Shown: one piece after another, positions 39,413 to 48,010 of the stretch
How the letters are laid out: each line of letters begins with the position of its first letter
How positions within the stretch are numbered: the stretch's first letter is position 1
Source: Sphingomonadaceae bacterium
Lineage (GTDB): Bacteria > Pseudomonadota > Alphaproteobacteria > Sphingomonadales > Sphingomonadaceae
Assembly (NCBI GenBank): GCA_020847445.1
Contig: JADLBY010000064.1
Span: forward strand, 1-55,498
DNA: 55,498 nt
Reading direction: 5' to 3'
Notes under the pieces: model-generated
What the model was told of the DNA's origin: nothing
The model's database searches: none
What the model saw: the letters and a program-made list of their open reading frames with translations, nothing else
Position numbers and translations under genes: made by a program

Positions 39413-39895
39413 TCAAAGACGGCTGGAAAGCAGCCCGGCGAGCCTTTCGACGCCCGATGCGTCGACTTGCGCGAAGCGGCCCGGAAGCGGGCTGTCGAGA
39501 TCGATAACCGCAATCACCGCACCATCCCGCGTCACCGGCACGACCAGTTCCGACCGGCTGGCGGCATCGCAGGCGATATGACCGGGGAAGGCGTGGACAT
39601 CCTCGACCAGTTGTGTCGTTCCGGTGCGGGCGGCGGCACCGCATACGCCCTTGTCGAGGGGGATGCGGATGCAGGCTGCCTTGCCCTGAAAGGGGCCTAG
39701 CACCAGTTCGTCACCGACCATGCGATAGAAGCCGGCCCAGTTCAGATCGGGCAGATATTGCCAAAGCAGCGCCGCGATATTGGCCATGTTGGCGATGCCG
39801 TCCGGCTCGCCGGCCGTCAGCGCGTCGGCGGCCTTCACCAGTTCATCGTAAAGCTCGGTGCCGGAGATATCGGTCGCGATGTCGAATGCGTACAT
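39413..39895 (-). CDS. msrC: Free methionine-(R)-sulfoxide reductase (GAF domain)
   Basis: This 160-residue GAF-domain protein has NWAGFYRMV, LVLGPFQGKAACIRIPLDKGVCG, HIACDAASRSELVVPV and VIAVIDLDSP. Cysteines at 75, 85 and 109 keep the spacing of the three catalytic cysteines of E. coli fRMsr (84, 94, 118), so it should reduce free methionine-R-sulfoxide with thioredoxin. ATG 39895 gives the standard N-terminus. The gene follows arfB by 14 bases on the same strand. Confidence 0.9.
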   Translation of the reverse strand: MYAFDIATDISGTELYDELVKAADALTAGEPDGIANMANIAALLWQYLPDLNWAGFYRMVGDELVLGPFQGKAACIRIPLDKGVCGAAARTGTTQLVEDVHAFPGHIACDAASRSELVVPVTRDGAVIAVIDLDSPLPGRFAQVDASGVERLAGLLSSRL

Positions 39896-39909
39896 TGTTG
39901 CGCAGATAG

Positions 39910-40311
39910 TCAATCGAGCCGGACTTTACCACGGTTCTTCTTCACTTCACCCCGCCCCTTTTTTGTATCGACCCGTTTGGCCTTGGCCGCCTTGCTCGGC
40001 CGTGTCTTGATACGTGGAGCGTCCCGCACAAAGGCCTGATCGATCAGGCGCGTGATGCGCGCACGCGCCTCGGCACGGTTTGCCTCCCTTGTACGGTGCT
40101 CGCGCGCGGTCACGACCAGTTCGCCGGCCGCGGTCATGCGGCTGCCAGCGAGCGTCTTGAGCTTGCGAAAGGCAAAGGGCGGCAGGCCAAGGCGAAACAC
40201 GTCGACACGCAGCTGGCATGCGGTCGCGACCTTGTTGACATTCTGTCCGCCCGGGCCGGTCGACGCCAGGAAGGTTTCCTCAAGCAGTTCCTCAGGCAGT
40301 TCGAACGGCAT
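39910..40311 (-). CDS. arfB: Alternative ribosome-rescue factor ArfB (YaeJ)
   Basis: This 133-residue peptidyl-tRNA hydrolase starts MPFELPEELLEETFLAS. It contains the catalytic GGQ at residues 21-23 (TGPGGQNVNK), the release-factor-type domain to about residue 100, and a basic C-terminal tail rich in Lys and Arg (KAAKAKRVDTKKGRG, VKKNRGKVR) that enters the empty mRNA channel. It rescues stalled ribosomes without mRNA beyond the P site. It lies 31 bases after the DODA dioxygenase gene on the same strand. Confidence 0.94.
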   Translation of the reverse strand: MPFELPEELLEETFLASTGPGGQNVNKVATACQLRVDVFRLGLPPFAFRKLKTLAGSRMTAAGELVVTAREHRTREANRAEARARITRLIDQAFVRDAPRIKTRPSKAAKAKRVDTKKGRGEVKKNRGKVRLD

Positions 40312-40342
40312 TCGGCCTTTTAGGCAGCCAAGGCCAGGCGCG

Positions 40343-41134
40343 CTAGTCGAAACGCCAGGCGTCCATCGCGAGCACGCCATGTTCGACACTAGCATGGAGT
40401 TTTGTCGCCTTGCCTTCCTCTCCGCCTGCGCCCAGCGCGACGAACAGCGGCAGGATGTGATCCATCGTCGGATGATTGCCGGTGCCATGGGGAGCCCGCC
40501 CGATGGCATGGAGCACGGCCTGATGGTCGCCTGCCAGCAGATGGACATCGAGCCAATCGAGGAATTCGGTCACAAAGGGCGGTGCGGGCGCGTCTGCGGC
40601 ATAGCCGCCCTTGAAATAGGCATGGAGATTGTGCGTGATCGCGCCGGAACCGATGACGAGAATATTGCTGTCGCGCAGCGCGCCCAACGCCTGACCCAGC
40701 CGGTAGTGATATTCAGGGGTTTCGCCCGAGTTGATCGAAACCTGCACGACCGGAATTCCGGCATCGGGCCATGCCAGCATCAGCGGCGTCCATGCGCCAT
40801 GATCCAGCCCCCGTTCGGCATCGAGCCGGTTGGCAATTCCGGCATTGTGCAGCAACAGCGAAATGCGCCTTGCCAGTTCGGGCGAGCCCGGGGCCGGATA
40901 GCGCATCCGGTACAGCACCTCCGGGAAACCGCCAAAATCGTGGATCGTTGTCGGCTGTGCGGACGATGTAATCGACGCAGGCGACGCATCATGATGCGCC
41001 GAGATCAGGACGACTGCATCTGGCCGTGCGGGCAGCCCGCCTGCCAGCCCGGCAAGAAAATCCCGGGCTGGGCTGTTGTCGATCACGATGGTCGGCGCAC
41101 CATGCGAAACGAAAAGGGCGGGCTGCCTGTTCAT
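40343..41134 (-). CDS. DODA-type extradiol ring-opening dioxygenase (YgiD-like)
   Basis: This 263-residue protein has the class III ring-cleavage dioxygenase pattern: PALFVSHGAPTI with the metal His, VLISAHHDA, GLDHGAWTPL, IGSGAITHNL, and NHPTMDHILPLFVALGA. YgiD/LigB-type enzymes act on catechols such as DOPA with Fe or Zn. The start is 4 bases after the wrbA stop, so both come from one transcript. With pirin and LysR nearby this set resembles quinone/catechol detoxification clusters. Confidence 0.9.
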   Translation of the reverse strand: MNRQPALFVSHGAPTIVIDNSPARDFLAGLAGGLPARPDAVVLISAHHDASPASITSSAQPTTIHDFGGFPEVLYRMRYPAPGSPELARRISLLLHNAGIANRLDAERGLDHGAWTPLMLAWPDAGIPVVQVSINSGETPEYHYRLGQALGALRDSNILVIGSGAITHNLHAYFKGGYAADAPAPPFVTEFLDWLDVHLLAGDHQAVLHAIGRAPHGTGNHPTMDHILPLFVALGAGGEEGKATKLHASVEHGVLAMDAWRFD

Positions 41135-41137
41135 GAT

Positions 41138-41737
41138 TTAACCGAACAGCTTTGCGGCTGTGTTGGCGACGCGCCGACCCAGATAGCGGCCGCCTTCGAG
41201 TTCGGTCTCGCTGGGCTGGCGGGTGCCATCGCCATTGGCGATCGTCGTCGCGCCATAAGGTGCGCCGCCGACCACCTCGTCATTGCGCATCTGCCCGGCA
41301 AAGCCATAGTCGAGGCCGACAATGGTCATGCCGAAATGCAGCAAATTGGTGATGATCGAGAACAAAGTGGTTTCCTGCCCGCCATGCTGGGTCGCGCTGG
41401 AGGTAAAGGCAGCCCCGACCTTGCCGTTCAGTTCACCACGCGCCCAGACGCCGCCTGCGGCATCCCAAAAGGCCGCCATCTGGCTCGACAGGCGACCGAA
41501 ACGGGTGCCGGTTCCGACGATGATCGCGTCATAATCCTTGAGTTCCTCGATAGTCGCGACAGGTGCAGCCTGATCGAGCTTGAAATGGGCGGCCTGCGCG
41601 ATTGCAAGCGGCGCGGTTTCGGGAACGCGCTTCACATCGACCGTCGCACCCGCTTCGCGGGCGCCTTCGGCGATGGCATTGGCCATGGTTTCGATGTGGC
41701 CGTAGCTCGAATAATAGAGAACAAGAATTTTGGGCAT
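41138..41737 (-). CDS. wrbA: NAD(P)H:quinone oxidoreductase WrbA
   Basis: This 199-residue flavodoxin-like protein starts [20 protein letters not shown] (FMN phosphate loop). It has [62 protein letters not shown] and LGRRVANTA. These are full WrbA signatures. It reduces quinones by two electrons as a tetramer, avoiding semiquinone radicals. It is first in the wrbA-DODA pair; the pirin gene upstream on the same strand is 118 bases away across a pair of palindromic repeats. Confidence 0.95.
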   Translation of the reverse strand: MPKILVLYYSSYGHIETMANAIAEGAREAGATVDVKRVPETAPLAIAQAAHFKLDQAAPVATIEELKDYDAIIVGTGTRFGRLSSQMAAFWDAAGGVWARGELNGKVGAAFTSSATQHGGQETTLFSIITNLLHFGMTIVGLDYGFAGQMRNDEVVGGAPYGATTIANGDGTRQPSETELEGGRYLGRRVANTAAKLFG

Positions 41738-41771
41738 GGAATATCCTTATGGTTGGAATGGCAAAAAGTTC

Positions 41772-41841
41772 GTCATCCTGAACTTGTTTCAGGATGATAG
41801 GCAGTCGGTGGTGCGTTATCCCGAAACAGGTTCGGGATGAC
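41772..41841. repeat. Pair of inverted palindromic repeats (REP/BIME-like)
   Basis: Two related hairpin units lie back to back between wrbA and the pirin gene: 41772-41797 (ATCCTGAAC..GTTTCAGGAT) and 41817-41841 (ATCCCGAAAC..GTTCGGGAT), in opposite orientation. Such TCATCC(T/C)GAA palindromes are common intergenic repeats in sphingomonad genomes and may end or stabilise transcripts. Confidence 0.75.
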
Positions 41842-41855
41842 GATCCCCCCAATGA

Positions 41856-42569
41856 TCAGTCTGCGTCGACGAGGACGATTTCGCTGTCCTCGATCGCGAT
41901 AATGGTGATGCTTCCGGCGGTGACAGCGACGCCGTCACGCGCATTGGCACGCTGGCCGTCGATGTCGATCGCACCGGTCGCCGGAACCAGATAGGCGTGG
42001 CGGTGATCGCCGACCTGATAGCTCAGGCTTTCCCCGGCCTTCAGCGTCGCGCCGAGCACGCGGGCGTCGGTGCGGATCGGAAGCGCGTCGGCGTCTTCAT
42101 CAAAGCCGCTGGCCAGCACCCGCCAGTCGCCCGAGCGATCGCCCTTGGGGAAAGGCTTCGTCCCCCAGCCGGGCGCGCCGCCCGTCCGCTTCGGCACGAT
42201 CCATATCTGGAAGAGGGTGGTTGCTTCGTCCTCCAGATTATATTCGGCGTGGCGGATACCGGTTCCCGCACTCATCACCTGAACATCGCCCGCAGCGGTG
42301 CGACCCTTGTTGCCCAGACTGTCCTGATGGGTGATCGCGCCGGTGCGGACATAGGTGATGATCTCCATGTCGGCATGCGGATGCGGCGGGAAGCCGGTTT
42401 GCGGCTGGATGATGTCATCATTCCAGACGCGCAGCGAACCCCAGTTCATCCGGTCCGGATCGTGGTAGCTGGCGAAAGAGAAGTGGTGGCGTGCATCCAG
42501 CCAGCCATGATTGGCGCCGCCAAGGCTGGCGAAGGGGCGGATTTCCACCTTTGCTTTGCTGTCGATCAT
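41856..42569 (-). CDS. Pirin family protein
   Basis: This 237-residue bicupin has RPFASLGGANHGWLDARHHFSF, then the cupin metal motif GFPPHPHADMEIITYV and HQDSLGNKG, VQVMSAGTGIRHAEYN and a C-terminal cupin. The pirin metal-binding His/Glu residues (HPHADME and RHAE) are present. Bacterial pirins such as E. coli YhhW have quercetinase activity. ATG 42569 gives the standard start. The gene diverges from a LysR regulator across 99 bases. Confidence 0.9.
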   Translation of the reverse strand: MIDSKAKVEIRPFASLGGANHGWLDARHHFSFASYHDPDRMNWGSLRVWNDDIIQPQTGFPPHPHADMEIITYVRTGAITHQDSLGNKGRTAAGDVQVMSAGTGIRHAEYNLEDEATTLFQIWIVPKRTGGAPGWGTKPFPKGDRSGDWRVLASGFDEDADALPIRTDARVLGATLKAGESLSYQVGDHRHAYLVPATGAIDIDGQRANARDGVAVTAGSITIIAIEDSEIVLVDAD

Positions 42570-42647
42570 TGCGAATAACCTTGTCTTTGTAGTGGCTGTG
42601 TATGCGGCGAAAATAGCCATAGGATTTGGGATTGAAATAGAAACATT

Positions 42648-42664
42648 GGAAACCTATTGTTTCC
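42648..42664. promoter_or_regulatory. Putative LysR operator between pirin and lysR genes
   Basis: TGGAAAC-N5-GTTTCCA (perfect 7-bp arms, core 42648-42664) lies 4 bases before the LysR ATG. It has the interrupted-palindrome form expected of LysR boxes and a position suited to autoregulation and control of the divergent pirin gene. Confidence 0.5.
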
Positions 42665-42668
42665 ATTT

Positions 42669-43565
42669 ATGCGACTACCCGATTATGAAGCCTGGAGCAT
42701 TTTTGCGGCCGTCGCCGAAGAGGGCGGCTTTTCGCGCGCGGCGGAACTGCTGGGCATGTCCAAGGCCACTGTGTCCAAAGCCGTCTCGCGGCTGGAGGCG
42801 CAATTGGGCGCGCCGCTGTTCCACCGCACCTCGCGCAGGCTGGTGCTGAGCGAAAGCGGCGTGTCATTGCTCGAGCAGGCCAAGGCGATCGTCGCCGCAG
42901 GCGAGGCCGCCGAGGAAGCGGCGCGCGACGAGGCGAGCGAGCCCGTCGGCCAGATCCGGCTGGCGGCGCCGATGAGTTTTGGCATCAGCCGCGTCGCACC
43001 ACTGCTGTCCGAATTTCTGTGCAGCCATCGCGGCATCAGCATCGACATGCACCTGTCCGACGCCAGGGTCGATCTGATCGGCGAGCGTTTCGATCTCGCG
43101 CTGCGCATCGGTGCGCTGCCCGACAGTTCGCTGCGCGCCAGGCGGTTGCGCGGCGTCACCGTCCATATCCTCGCCAGCCCCGAATATCTCGCCGCCAATG
43201 GCGAACCGCGCCACCCAGCCCAGCTGGGCGAGCATCGCTGCCTTGGCTATTCGCTGGCCTCCAGCCCCGAAAGCTGGCGCTTCACCGGCCCCGATGGCAG
43301 CGAAGCGGCGGTCCGGCTGTCAGGCCCGTTGCGCGTCAACAATGGCGACGCCATGCTGCCTGCCCTGCGCGCCGGGTTGGGCATCGGCATGTTACCCGAT
43401 TTCATCTGCGATCAGGATATCGCCGCCGGACGGTTGCAGCCGATCCTGCGCGAATGGAAAACGCCCCCGATCGCGATCCACATCGTTACCCCGCCGGGCA
43501 GCTTCCGTCCGCGCCGGGTAAGCGCTTTGATCGATTTTCTGGCGGAGAAGCTGGCGGCGGCGTGA
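42669..43565 (+). CDS. LysR-family transcriptional regulator
   Basis: This 298-residue regulator has an N-terminal winged helix: WSIFAAVAEEGGFSRAAELLGMSKATVSKAVSRLEAQLGAPLFHR and TSRRLVLSESG. A periplasmic-binding-like effector domain follows from about residue 90 (GQIRLAAPMSFGISRVAPLL, DLALRIGALPDSSL). LysR regulators of this CrgA/DhcR-like type often control the divergent quinone reductase or pirin genes. Here that is pirin, and perhaps wrbA-DODA beyond it. Confidence 0.92.
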   Translation: MRLPDYEAWSIFAAVAEEGGFSRAAELLGMSKATVSKAVSRLEAQLGAPLFHRTSRRLVLSESGVSLLEQAKAIVAAGEAAEEAARDEASEPVGQIRLAAPMSFGISRVAPLLSEFLCSHRGISIDMHLSDARVDLIGERFDLALRIGALPDSSLRARRLRGVTVHILASPEYLAANGEPRHPAQLGEHRCLGYSLASSPESWRFTGPDGSEAAVRLSGPLRVNNGDAMLPALRAGLGIGMLPDFICDQDIAAGRLQPILREWKTPPIAIHIVTPPGSFRPRRVSALIDFLAEKLAAA

Positions 43566-43607
43566 GTTCGCTGGAATTCAGCTTTGGAACAATCCAATCC
43601 TGATCTC

Positions 43608-43755
43608 GTCACCCCCGCGAAGGCGGGGGCCATCACCGATGGTGGAAATTTTCCCGGCAGGTGATGGATTCCCGCCTTCGCGGGAATGACGAAGTTGCAG
43701 GAGATCGCGGCAGAGCCTCTTTCTGCGCAACCGTCGCCCCAGCGAAGGCTGGGGC
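43608..43755. repeat. Cluster of three palindromic intergenic repeats
   Basis: Three hairpin units lie between lysR and the LD-carboxypeptidase gene: 43608-43631 (CCCCCGCGAAGGCGGGGG core), 43666-43690 (TTCCCGCCTTCGCGGGAA core) and 43733-43755 (GCCCCAGCGAAGGCTGGGGC core). The second is identical, up to orientation, to both repeats at 52981-53087. No gene is present in 43566-43782. Confidence 0.8.
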
Positions 43756-43782
43756 AGCGGCAGGATTTGAATTAACCCCGAC

Positions 43783-44808
43783 TTAAACGACCGCAGCCTC
43801 CAGCAGCCGTAGCGTCCCGGCATCGGCGTCGATTTCCGCGAGCACGCCCTGGGGAATGGTGAACTGGTCCGAAATGTGCCCGAACCATGCGCCCTCGAAC
43901 GCCGGAATGCCCAGCGGTTCGAAATGCTGGCGCAGGATGGCGTTGAGGGTGAAGCTGCTGCCGTCAGGATTGCTGCAATTGGTGCACTGGCCGAAAACGA
44001 CGCCCGCCAGCCCTTTGAGCACGCCCGCCTGCCCCAACTGGGTGAGCATGCGGTCGATGCGATATTCGGCCTCGTCTATATCCTCCAGAAACAGGATCGC
44101 GCCGGTGAAATCGGGCAACCAGGGTGTCCCCGCGAGCGCGGTCAGCACCGTCAGATTGCCGCCGAGCAATTGCCCCTGCGCCTTGCCACCACGGATCCGG
44201 ATCGTCCGCCAGCGCCGTTGCACCAGCCGGTCTTCGGTTGCCTTGGGGTTTTCATACAGCGGCGTCGCCCCATCAAAGGCTATGCCCCTGAAGCTTTCGA
44301 CCGAGGCCTTGCCCCAGGCGCTGCTCGCATTGGGGCCGTGCAGCGTCACCGCCCCGCCCTTTGCCGCAATCGCCATGTGCAGCGCGGTGATGTCGCTATA
44401 GCCGATCAGGAATTTGGGGTTCGCACGCACCACATTCCAGTCGACAAAGGGCAAGGCCCGCGCCGCGCCCCAGCCGCCGCGCACGGCAAAGATCGCCTTC
44501 ACATCCTTGTCGGCGAACATCGTGGTGATATCCGACGCGCGCTCCTTGTCCTGCCCCGCCAGATAGCCATAGCGTTTGAGCAGATTCGGTGCACGCTTGG
44601 GCACCAGCCCCATGGCGCGTATCGCTTCCTCGACCAGCACCAGATCGAACGGATCGTCGCTCGCCGAGGCGGGTTCGATCAGGCCGATGGTGTCGCCCGG
44701 GCGTAACCGGCTGCCTTTGGGTCTTTTTCCCGGCACGCCGGCCGCAAAGGCAGGGCCAGACAAAGCGGGCAGGGCCGGCGACGCCATCAGCGCCGCCAGC
44801 CCCGTCAT
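43783..44808 (-). CDS. LD-carboxypeptidase (muramoyl-tetrapeptide carboxypeptidase, peptidase S66)
   Basis: This protein of at least 341 residues has RLRPGDTIGLIEPASAS, VRGGWGAARALPFVDW, the nucleophile motif LIGYSDITALHMAI, ILFLEDIDEAEYRIDRML with the catalytic Glu, and the catalytic His in WFGHISDQFTIPQG. It removes the terminal D-Ala from muropeptide tetrapeptides. The first normal start, ATG 44808, is preceded in frame by Ser-Arg-Arg-Thr-Ile, making a twin-arginine signal with the hydrophobic stretch after it. The true start may therefore be CTG 44832, which overlaps the TonB receptor 3 stop (CTGA). Confidence 0.88.
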   Translation of the reverse strand: MTGLAALMASPALPALSGPAFAAGVPGKRPKGSRLRPGDTIGLIEPASASDDPFDLVLVEEAIRAMGLVPKRAPNLLKRYGYLAGQDKERASDITTMFADKDVKAIFAVRGGWGAARALPFVDWNVVRANPKFLIGYSDITALHMAIAAKGGAVTLHGPNASSAWGKASVESFRGIAFDGATPLYENPKATEDRLVQRRWRTIRIRGGKAQGQLLGGNLTVLTALAGTPWLPDFTGAILFLEDIDEAEYRIDRMLTQLGQAGVLKGLAGVVFGQCTNCSNPDGSSFTLNAILRQHFEPLGIPAFEGAWFGHISDQFTIPQGVLAEIDADAGTLRLLEAAVV

Positions 44809-44828
44809 GATCGTTCGACGCGACGGCG

Positions 44829-47777
44829 TCAGAACTTTGCTTCCACAGCTACGGTGAACGACCGTCCACGTGGATCGGCAACGCGCGGTTCCCAGCTGCT
44901 GCCCGAACCGGTGTTGCTGTCATATGTGATCGCAAACGGCGGATCGGTGTCGAACAGATTCTTGATGCCTCCGGTCAGCTTGAACCGGTCATCAAAGCTG
45001 TAGCTGGCCGACATGTTGTAGATCACATAATTTTTCACCCGCGCGTTGAAGTCCGGGCGAGCGGTCGATCCGGGAATTGCCGTGTTGTTCTTGTATCCAT
45101 TGCGGAAGATTTGCGACAGCGTGAAGGTGAAGTCATCGACCGTATAGTTGATGAACGCATTGTGCTTCCACTTCAGGCCAAGATCGCCGGCATAGGTGAA
45201 CACGCCGATCAGGCTGGGCCCATAAGGCGAAGAGGGAAGGAACTTCTCCTTCTTCTTCAGCAGATAGGTGCCATCCATCCCGGCGTTGATCGAACCGCCA
45301 AGAGCATCGAAGCCCGCACGCAGCGAGACTTCCAGGCCCTGTGTCCGGCGCGAACCGATATTGTCGGCACGAAGATCGAGCAGGGTGATGATGCCGTTGG
45401 TGCGGATCACGCGGTCGGGGAAATCGGCGATATTGTCGAGCAACTGCCGGATGGTCAGCGCGCCGATCGTATCGTCAACCGCGATCGACCAGAAATCGAC
45501 CGAAGCACTGATCCGCGACGTCGGCTGGAGCACAACGCCAACCGAATATTGCTCGGAAGTTTCAGGTCCGAGGTTGAGATTGCCACCGCTCAGCGAGTCC
45601 GGCGTAATCGCATTACAGCCCGGGGTGACGTTGATGACGCCGCCAGACGGGCATGTTGTCGGATCGGTCAGCGTGTTACCCGGATTGGGCGACTGGGTGA
45701 CGCCGTTGAATATCTGGTTGAAAGCGGGAACGCGGAACCCGGTGTTGTACGAACCCCGGAACATCAGCCAGTCGGCAGGACGGAACTTGGCCGACACCTT
45801 CGGATTAACCGTGGTTCCAAAGCCGGTATAGTCGTCCAGACGCACGGCACCGGTCAGTTCGAGCATGTCGAAAACCGGAAGCAGGACTTCGCCATACAGC
45901 GCTTTCACGGTGCGGTGCTTCGGCGTCAGCGCGTTCACATTGTCAAATGCGACGTTGAAGATATCGGGCTGGCCGGTGACCGCAGCGGCCGAACCGTTGA
46001 AGCTGTAGGTTTCCCGCCTGTAGTCGGCACCGATGGCCAGTTGCACAGCACCACCGGGAAGGTCGAACAACGAACCCGAAATCGATGCGTCAAATTGCTT
46101 CACTTCGTACTGGCCGCCGTAAAGCGTCGTTCCCTCTGCGGAAATTGCATCCAGCCCGGCAAGGGCGGCGGCCGACTGTGCGAGCGAAAACGGGTTCAAT
46201 ATGCCGCTGTTGAGCAGGCCGACGATACCGGGAGCGGTTGCGCCGGGGGCGGTGGGTGCGCGCGGATCAATCCCGCCCGATACCGCGCCGACCACGCCCG
46301 AGGCGGCGGCAGACGCCGAATTGGCGAAGACGCCGCGATAGTGATAGCCACTGCCGAGCACCGACGACGACTCGCTCTTCGCATAGGAACCGCCTGCACG
46401 GTAATCCCAGCCAGCAAACAGCGGGCCTTCGATATTCAGACCGGCGCGGAGCGTTTTGGTGTTGGTTTCATATTCGCGCGGGCCGCAAACGATACAGCGC
46501 CAGCGATAGGCGATGGGCTTGCCGTAATTTGCGGCAACAGCCGGGAAAACCGCAACCAGCCTGTTATAAATGTCATTGTAGGTTGCGGCCGTGGTTGCGT
46601 TCAGCGGGTAATAGAGCGGCAGCGAAGAGTTGTTGCCCGAATATTGGTTGTTGGAGAAACGCTTCGCCGAATCCGCATCCGATCCGGTGACCTCTGCCGA
46701 AATCCGGTGCTCACCCAGCGCGATGGTTGCCTTGCCATAATATGTGAGCGTTTCGAGCGGTTGCTGCAACGTGGCAGCCCGGCCGGTATCCCATGCGCAG
46801 GCGTAACGCGCGCCCGGTATCGCCCACAAAACATGATCATAGGCCATGCCACCGTCAACGGAATCGCACCCCGCACCGCCCGGAAGGTCAAGGAAATTGA
46901 TACCTCCGCTGGCGGCGGTCGTCGCCCCTGCCTCGATCAGCGAAACGCCGCTGAGCAGCGATCCTGTCGGCGCGAAAATCGAGTTTGCGGTAATCGGGAA
47001 CATGGTGGCAATCGGCGTCCCGCGGGTGTCGACCGACAGACCCCGATTGGGCTGGTTACCATTCACGAAACTCCGGTCTTTGCCGTATAGCACGCCGTTC
47101 CAGCTCTTGCTGACCGCCGCCATGACGTTGAAGCCATCTTCGTCGATGTCGCCATAGCCCACCGTTCCGGAAAGGCGGTAGATCGGGCTGTCACCCGCTT
47201 CCGTAATGTCGACGAAGCCGTTCAGCGCCAAACCCTGGAAATTGGACTTGGTGATGAAGTTGATCACGCCGCCAATGGCGTCGGTCCCGTAAATTGCCGA
47301 AGCGCCGTCTTTCAGCACTTCGATCCGTTCGATCGCGGCGAACGGAATCTGATTGACGTCAACCGCCGACCCGGTGAGGCCGTGGGCGGCAACGCGCCTG
47401 CCATTGAGCAGAACGAGCGTCGAGGCAGAACCCTGCCCGCGCAGATTGGCCGAGGAAAGACCGTTGGTGCCGCGCTGCGCGCCCGAAACCACGTCCGAAT
47501 TGGAGGCAAGGTTGTCGGCACCGTTCCCGTTGCTGGTCAGGAACGAAATCAATTGTTCGGGGCTGTTGATACCTTCGCGCGTGATATCATCGGGGGTGAT
47601 GACCGTCAGCGGCAGCGAGCTGTCGTTGGGATTGCGCTTGATGCGCGACCCTGTGACGACGATTGCCTGTTCGGACGACGCAGTTTCGGTGCTCTGCGGC
47701 GCGCCTGCATCCTGCGCCGCAACCGGCGCGGCGAGGCTCGCAACCGTAAGATATAAAGCCAGCTTGTGCATTTTCAT
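44829..47777 (-). CDS. TonB-dependent outer-membrane receptor 3
   Basis: This 982-residue receptor starts MKMHKLALYLTVASLAAPVAAQ with a signal peptide. A TonB-box-like AIVVTGSRI, then plug motifs (LRGQGSASTLVLLNGRRV, RIEVLKDGASAIYGTDAIGGVINFIT) and a large barrel follow, ending SFTVAVEAKF. GSRIKR with NGRRVA and GASAIYGTDAIGGV is the group of sphingomonad/xanthomonad receptors often linked to peptide or oligosaccharide uptake. GGAGGG stands about 8 bases before the ATG. It overlaps the downstream LD-carboxypeptidase reading frame, which suggests joint work on peptide or muropeptide scavenging, an inference. Confidence 0.93.
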   Translation of the reverse strand: MKMHKLALYLTVASLAAPVAAQDAGAPQSTETASSEQAIVVTGSRIKRNPNDSSLPLTVITPDDITREGINSPEQLISFLTSNGNGADNLASNSDVVSGAQRGTNGLSSANLRGQGSASTLVLLNGRRVAAHGLTGSAVDVNQIPFAAIERIEVLKDGASAIYGTDAIGGVINFITKSNFQGLALNGFVDITEAGDSPIYRLSGTVGYGDIDEDGFNVMAAVSKSWNGVLYGKDRSFVNGNQPNRGLSVDTRGTPIATMFPITANSIFAPTGSLLSGVSLIEAGATTAASGGINFLDLPGGAGCDSVDGGMAYDHVLWAIPGARYACAWDTGRAATLQQPLETLTYYGKATIALGEHRISAEVTGSDADSAKRFSNNQYSGNNSSLPLYYPLNATTAATYNDIYNRLVAVFPAVAANYGKPIAYRWRCIVCGPREYETNTKTLRAGLNIEGPLFAGWDYRAGGSYAKSESSSVLGSGYHYRGVFANSASAAASGVVGAVSGGIDPRAPTAPGATAPGIVGLLNSGILNPFSLAQSAAALAGLDAISAEGTTLYGGQYEVKQFDASISGSLFDLPGGAVQLAIGADYRRETYSFNGSAAAVTGQPDIFNVAFDNVNALTPKHRTVKALYGEVLLPVFDMLELTGAVRLDDYTGFGTTVNPKVSAKFRPADWLMFRGSYNTGFRVPAFNQIFNGVTQSPNPGNTLTDPTTCPSGGVINVTPGCNAITPDSLSGGNLNLGPETSEQYSVGVVLQPTSRISASVDFWSIAVDDTIGALTIRQLLDNIADFPDRVIRTNGIITLLDLRADNIGSRRTQGLEVSLRAGFDALGGSINAGMDGTYLLKKKEKFLPSSPYGPSLIGVFTYAGDLGLKWKHNAFINYTVDDFTFTLSQIFRNGYKNNTAIPGSTARPDFNARVKNYVIYNMSASYSFDDRFKLTGGIKNLFDTDPPFAITYDSNTGSGSSWEPRVADPRGRSFTVAVEAKF

Positions 47778-47939
47778 GTCATTGCCCTCCAGCGAATGCC
47801 GCACTACTGTGCAGTTGCGGCAAGTCAAAACCCTGAAAGTTAAGGCTAGCAACGCAATTTCCGCTTGGCAAATGGCAATTGGGTATAATTTTGAAGTCTT
47901 TTGCTGCGTCCGGTTGAAATTATTTTTAACCGTCACCGA

Positions 47940-48003
47940 GACTCCAAAACCCTAGGATTTGAGTCACTTTTGCCCGATCTGAATCCCCGCGACTCGCGGA
48001 TTC
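47940..48003. promoter_or_regulatory. Cluster of five GANTC (CcrM methylation) sites upstream of ctrA
   Basis: GANTC occurs at 47940-47944, 47961-47965, 47981-47985, 47991-47995 and 47999-48003, five times in 64 bases. CcrM methylates this motif late in the cell cycle in alphaproteobacteria, and in Caulobacter GANTC methylation controls ctrA P1. The density suggests the same control here. Confidence 0.7.
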
Positions 48004-48010
48004 CCGCGCG

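Noticed and set aside
43772-43786. Perfect TTAA-N7-TTAA (CtrA-type) sequence
   Set aside because: It overlaps the 3' end of the LD-carboxypeptidase gene in a convergent region, with no gene downstream to control in either direction; probably chance.
45111-47090. 659-residue open frame on the + strand
   Set aside because: Antisense shadow of TonB receptor 3, rich in Arg and Gly with no domain signal.
47884-47889. TATAAT hexamer in the ctrA upstream region
   Set aside because: The closest -35-like TTGGCA is only 13 bases upstream and the site is about 240 bases from ctrA; no promoter call made.
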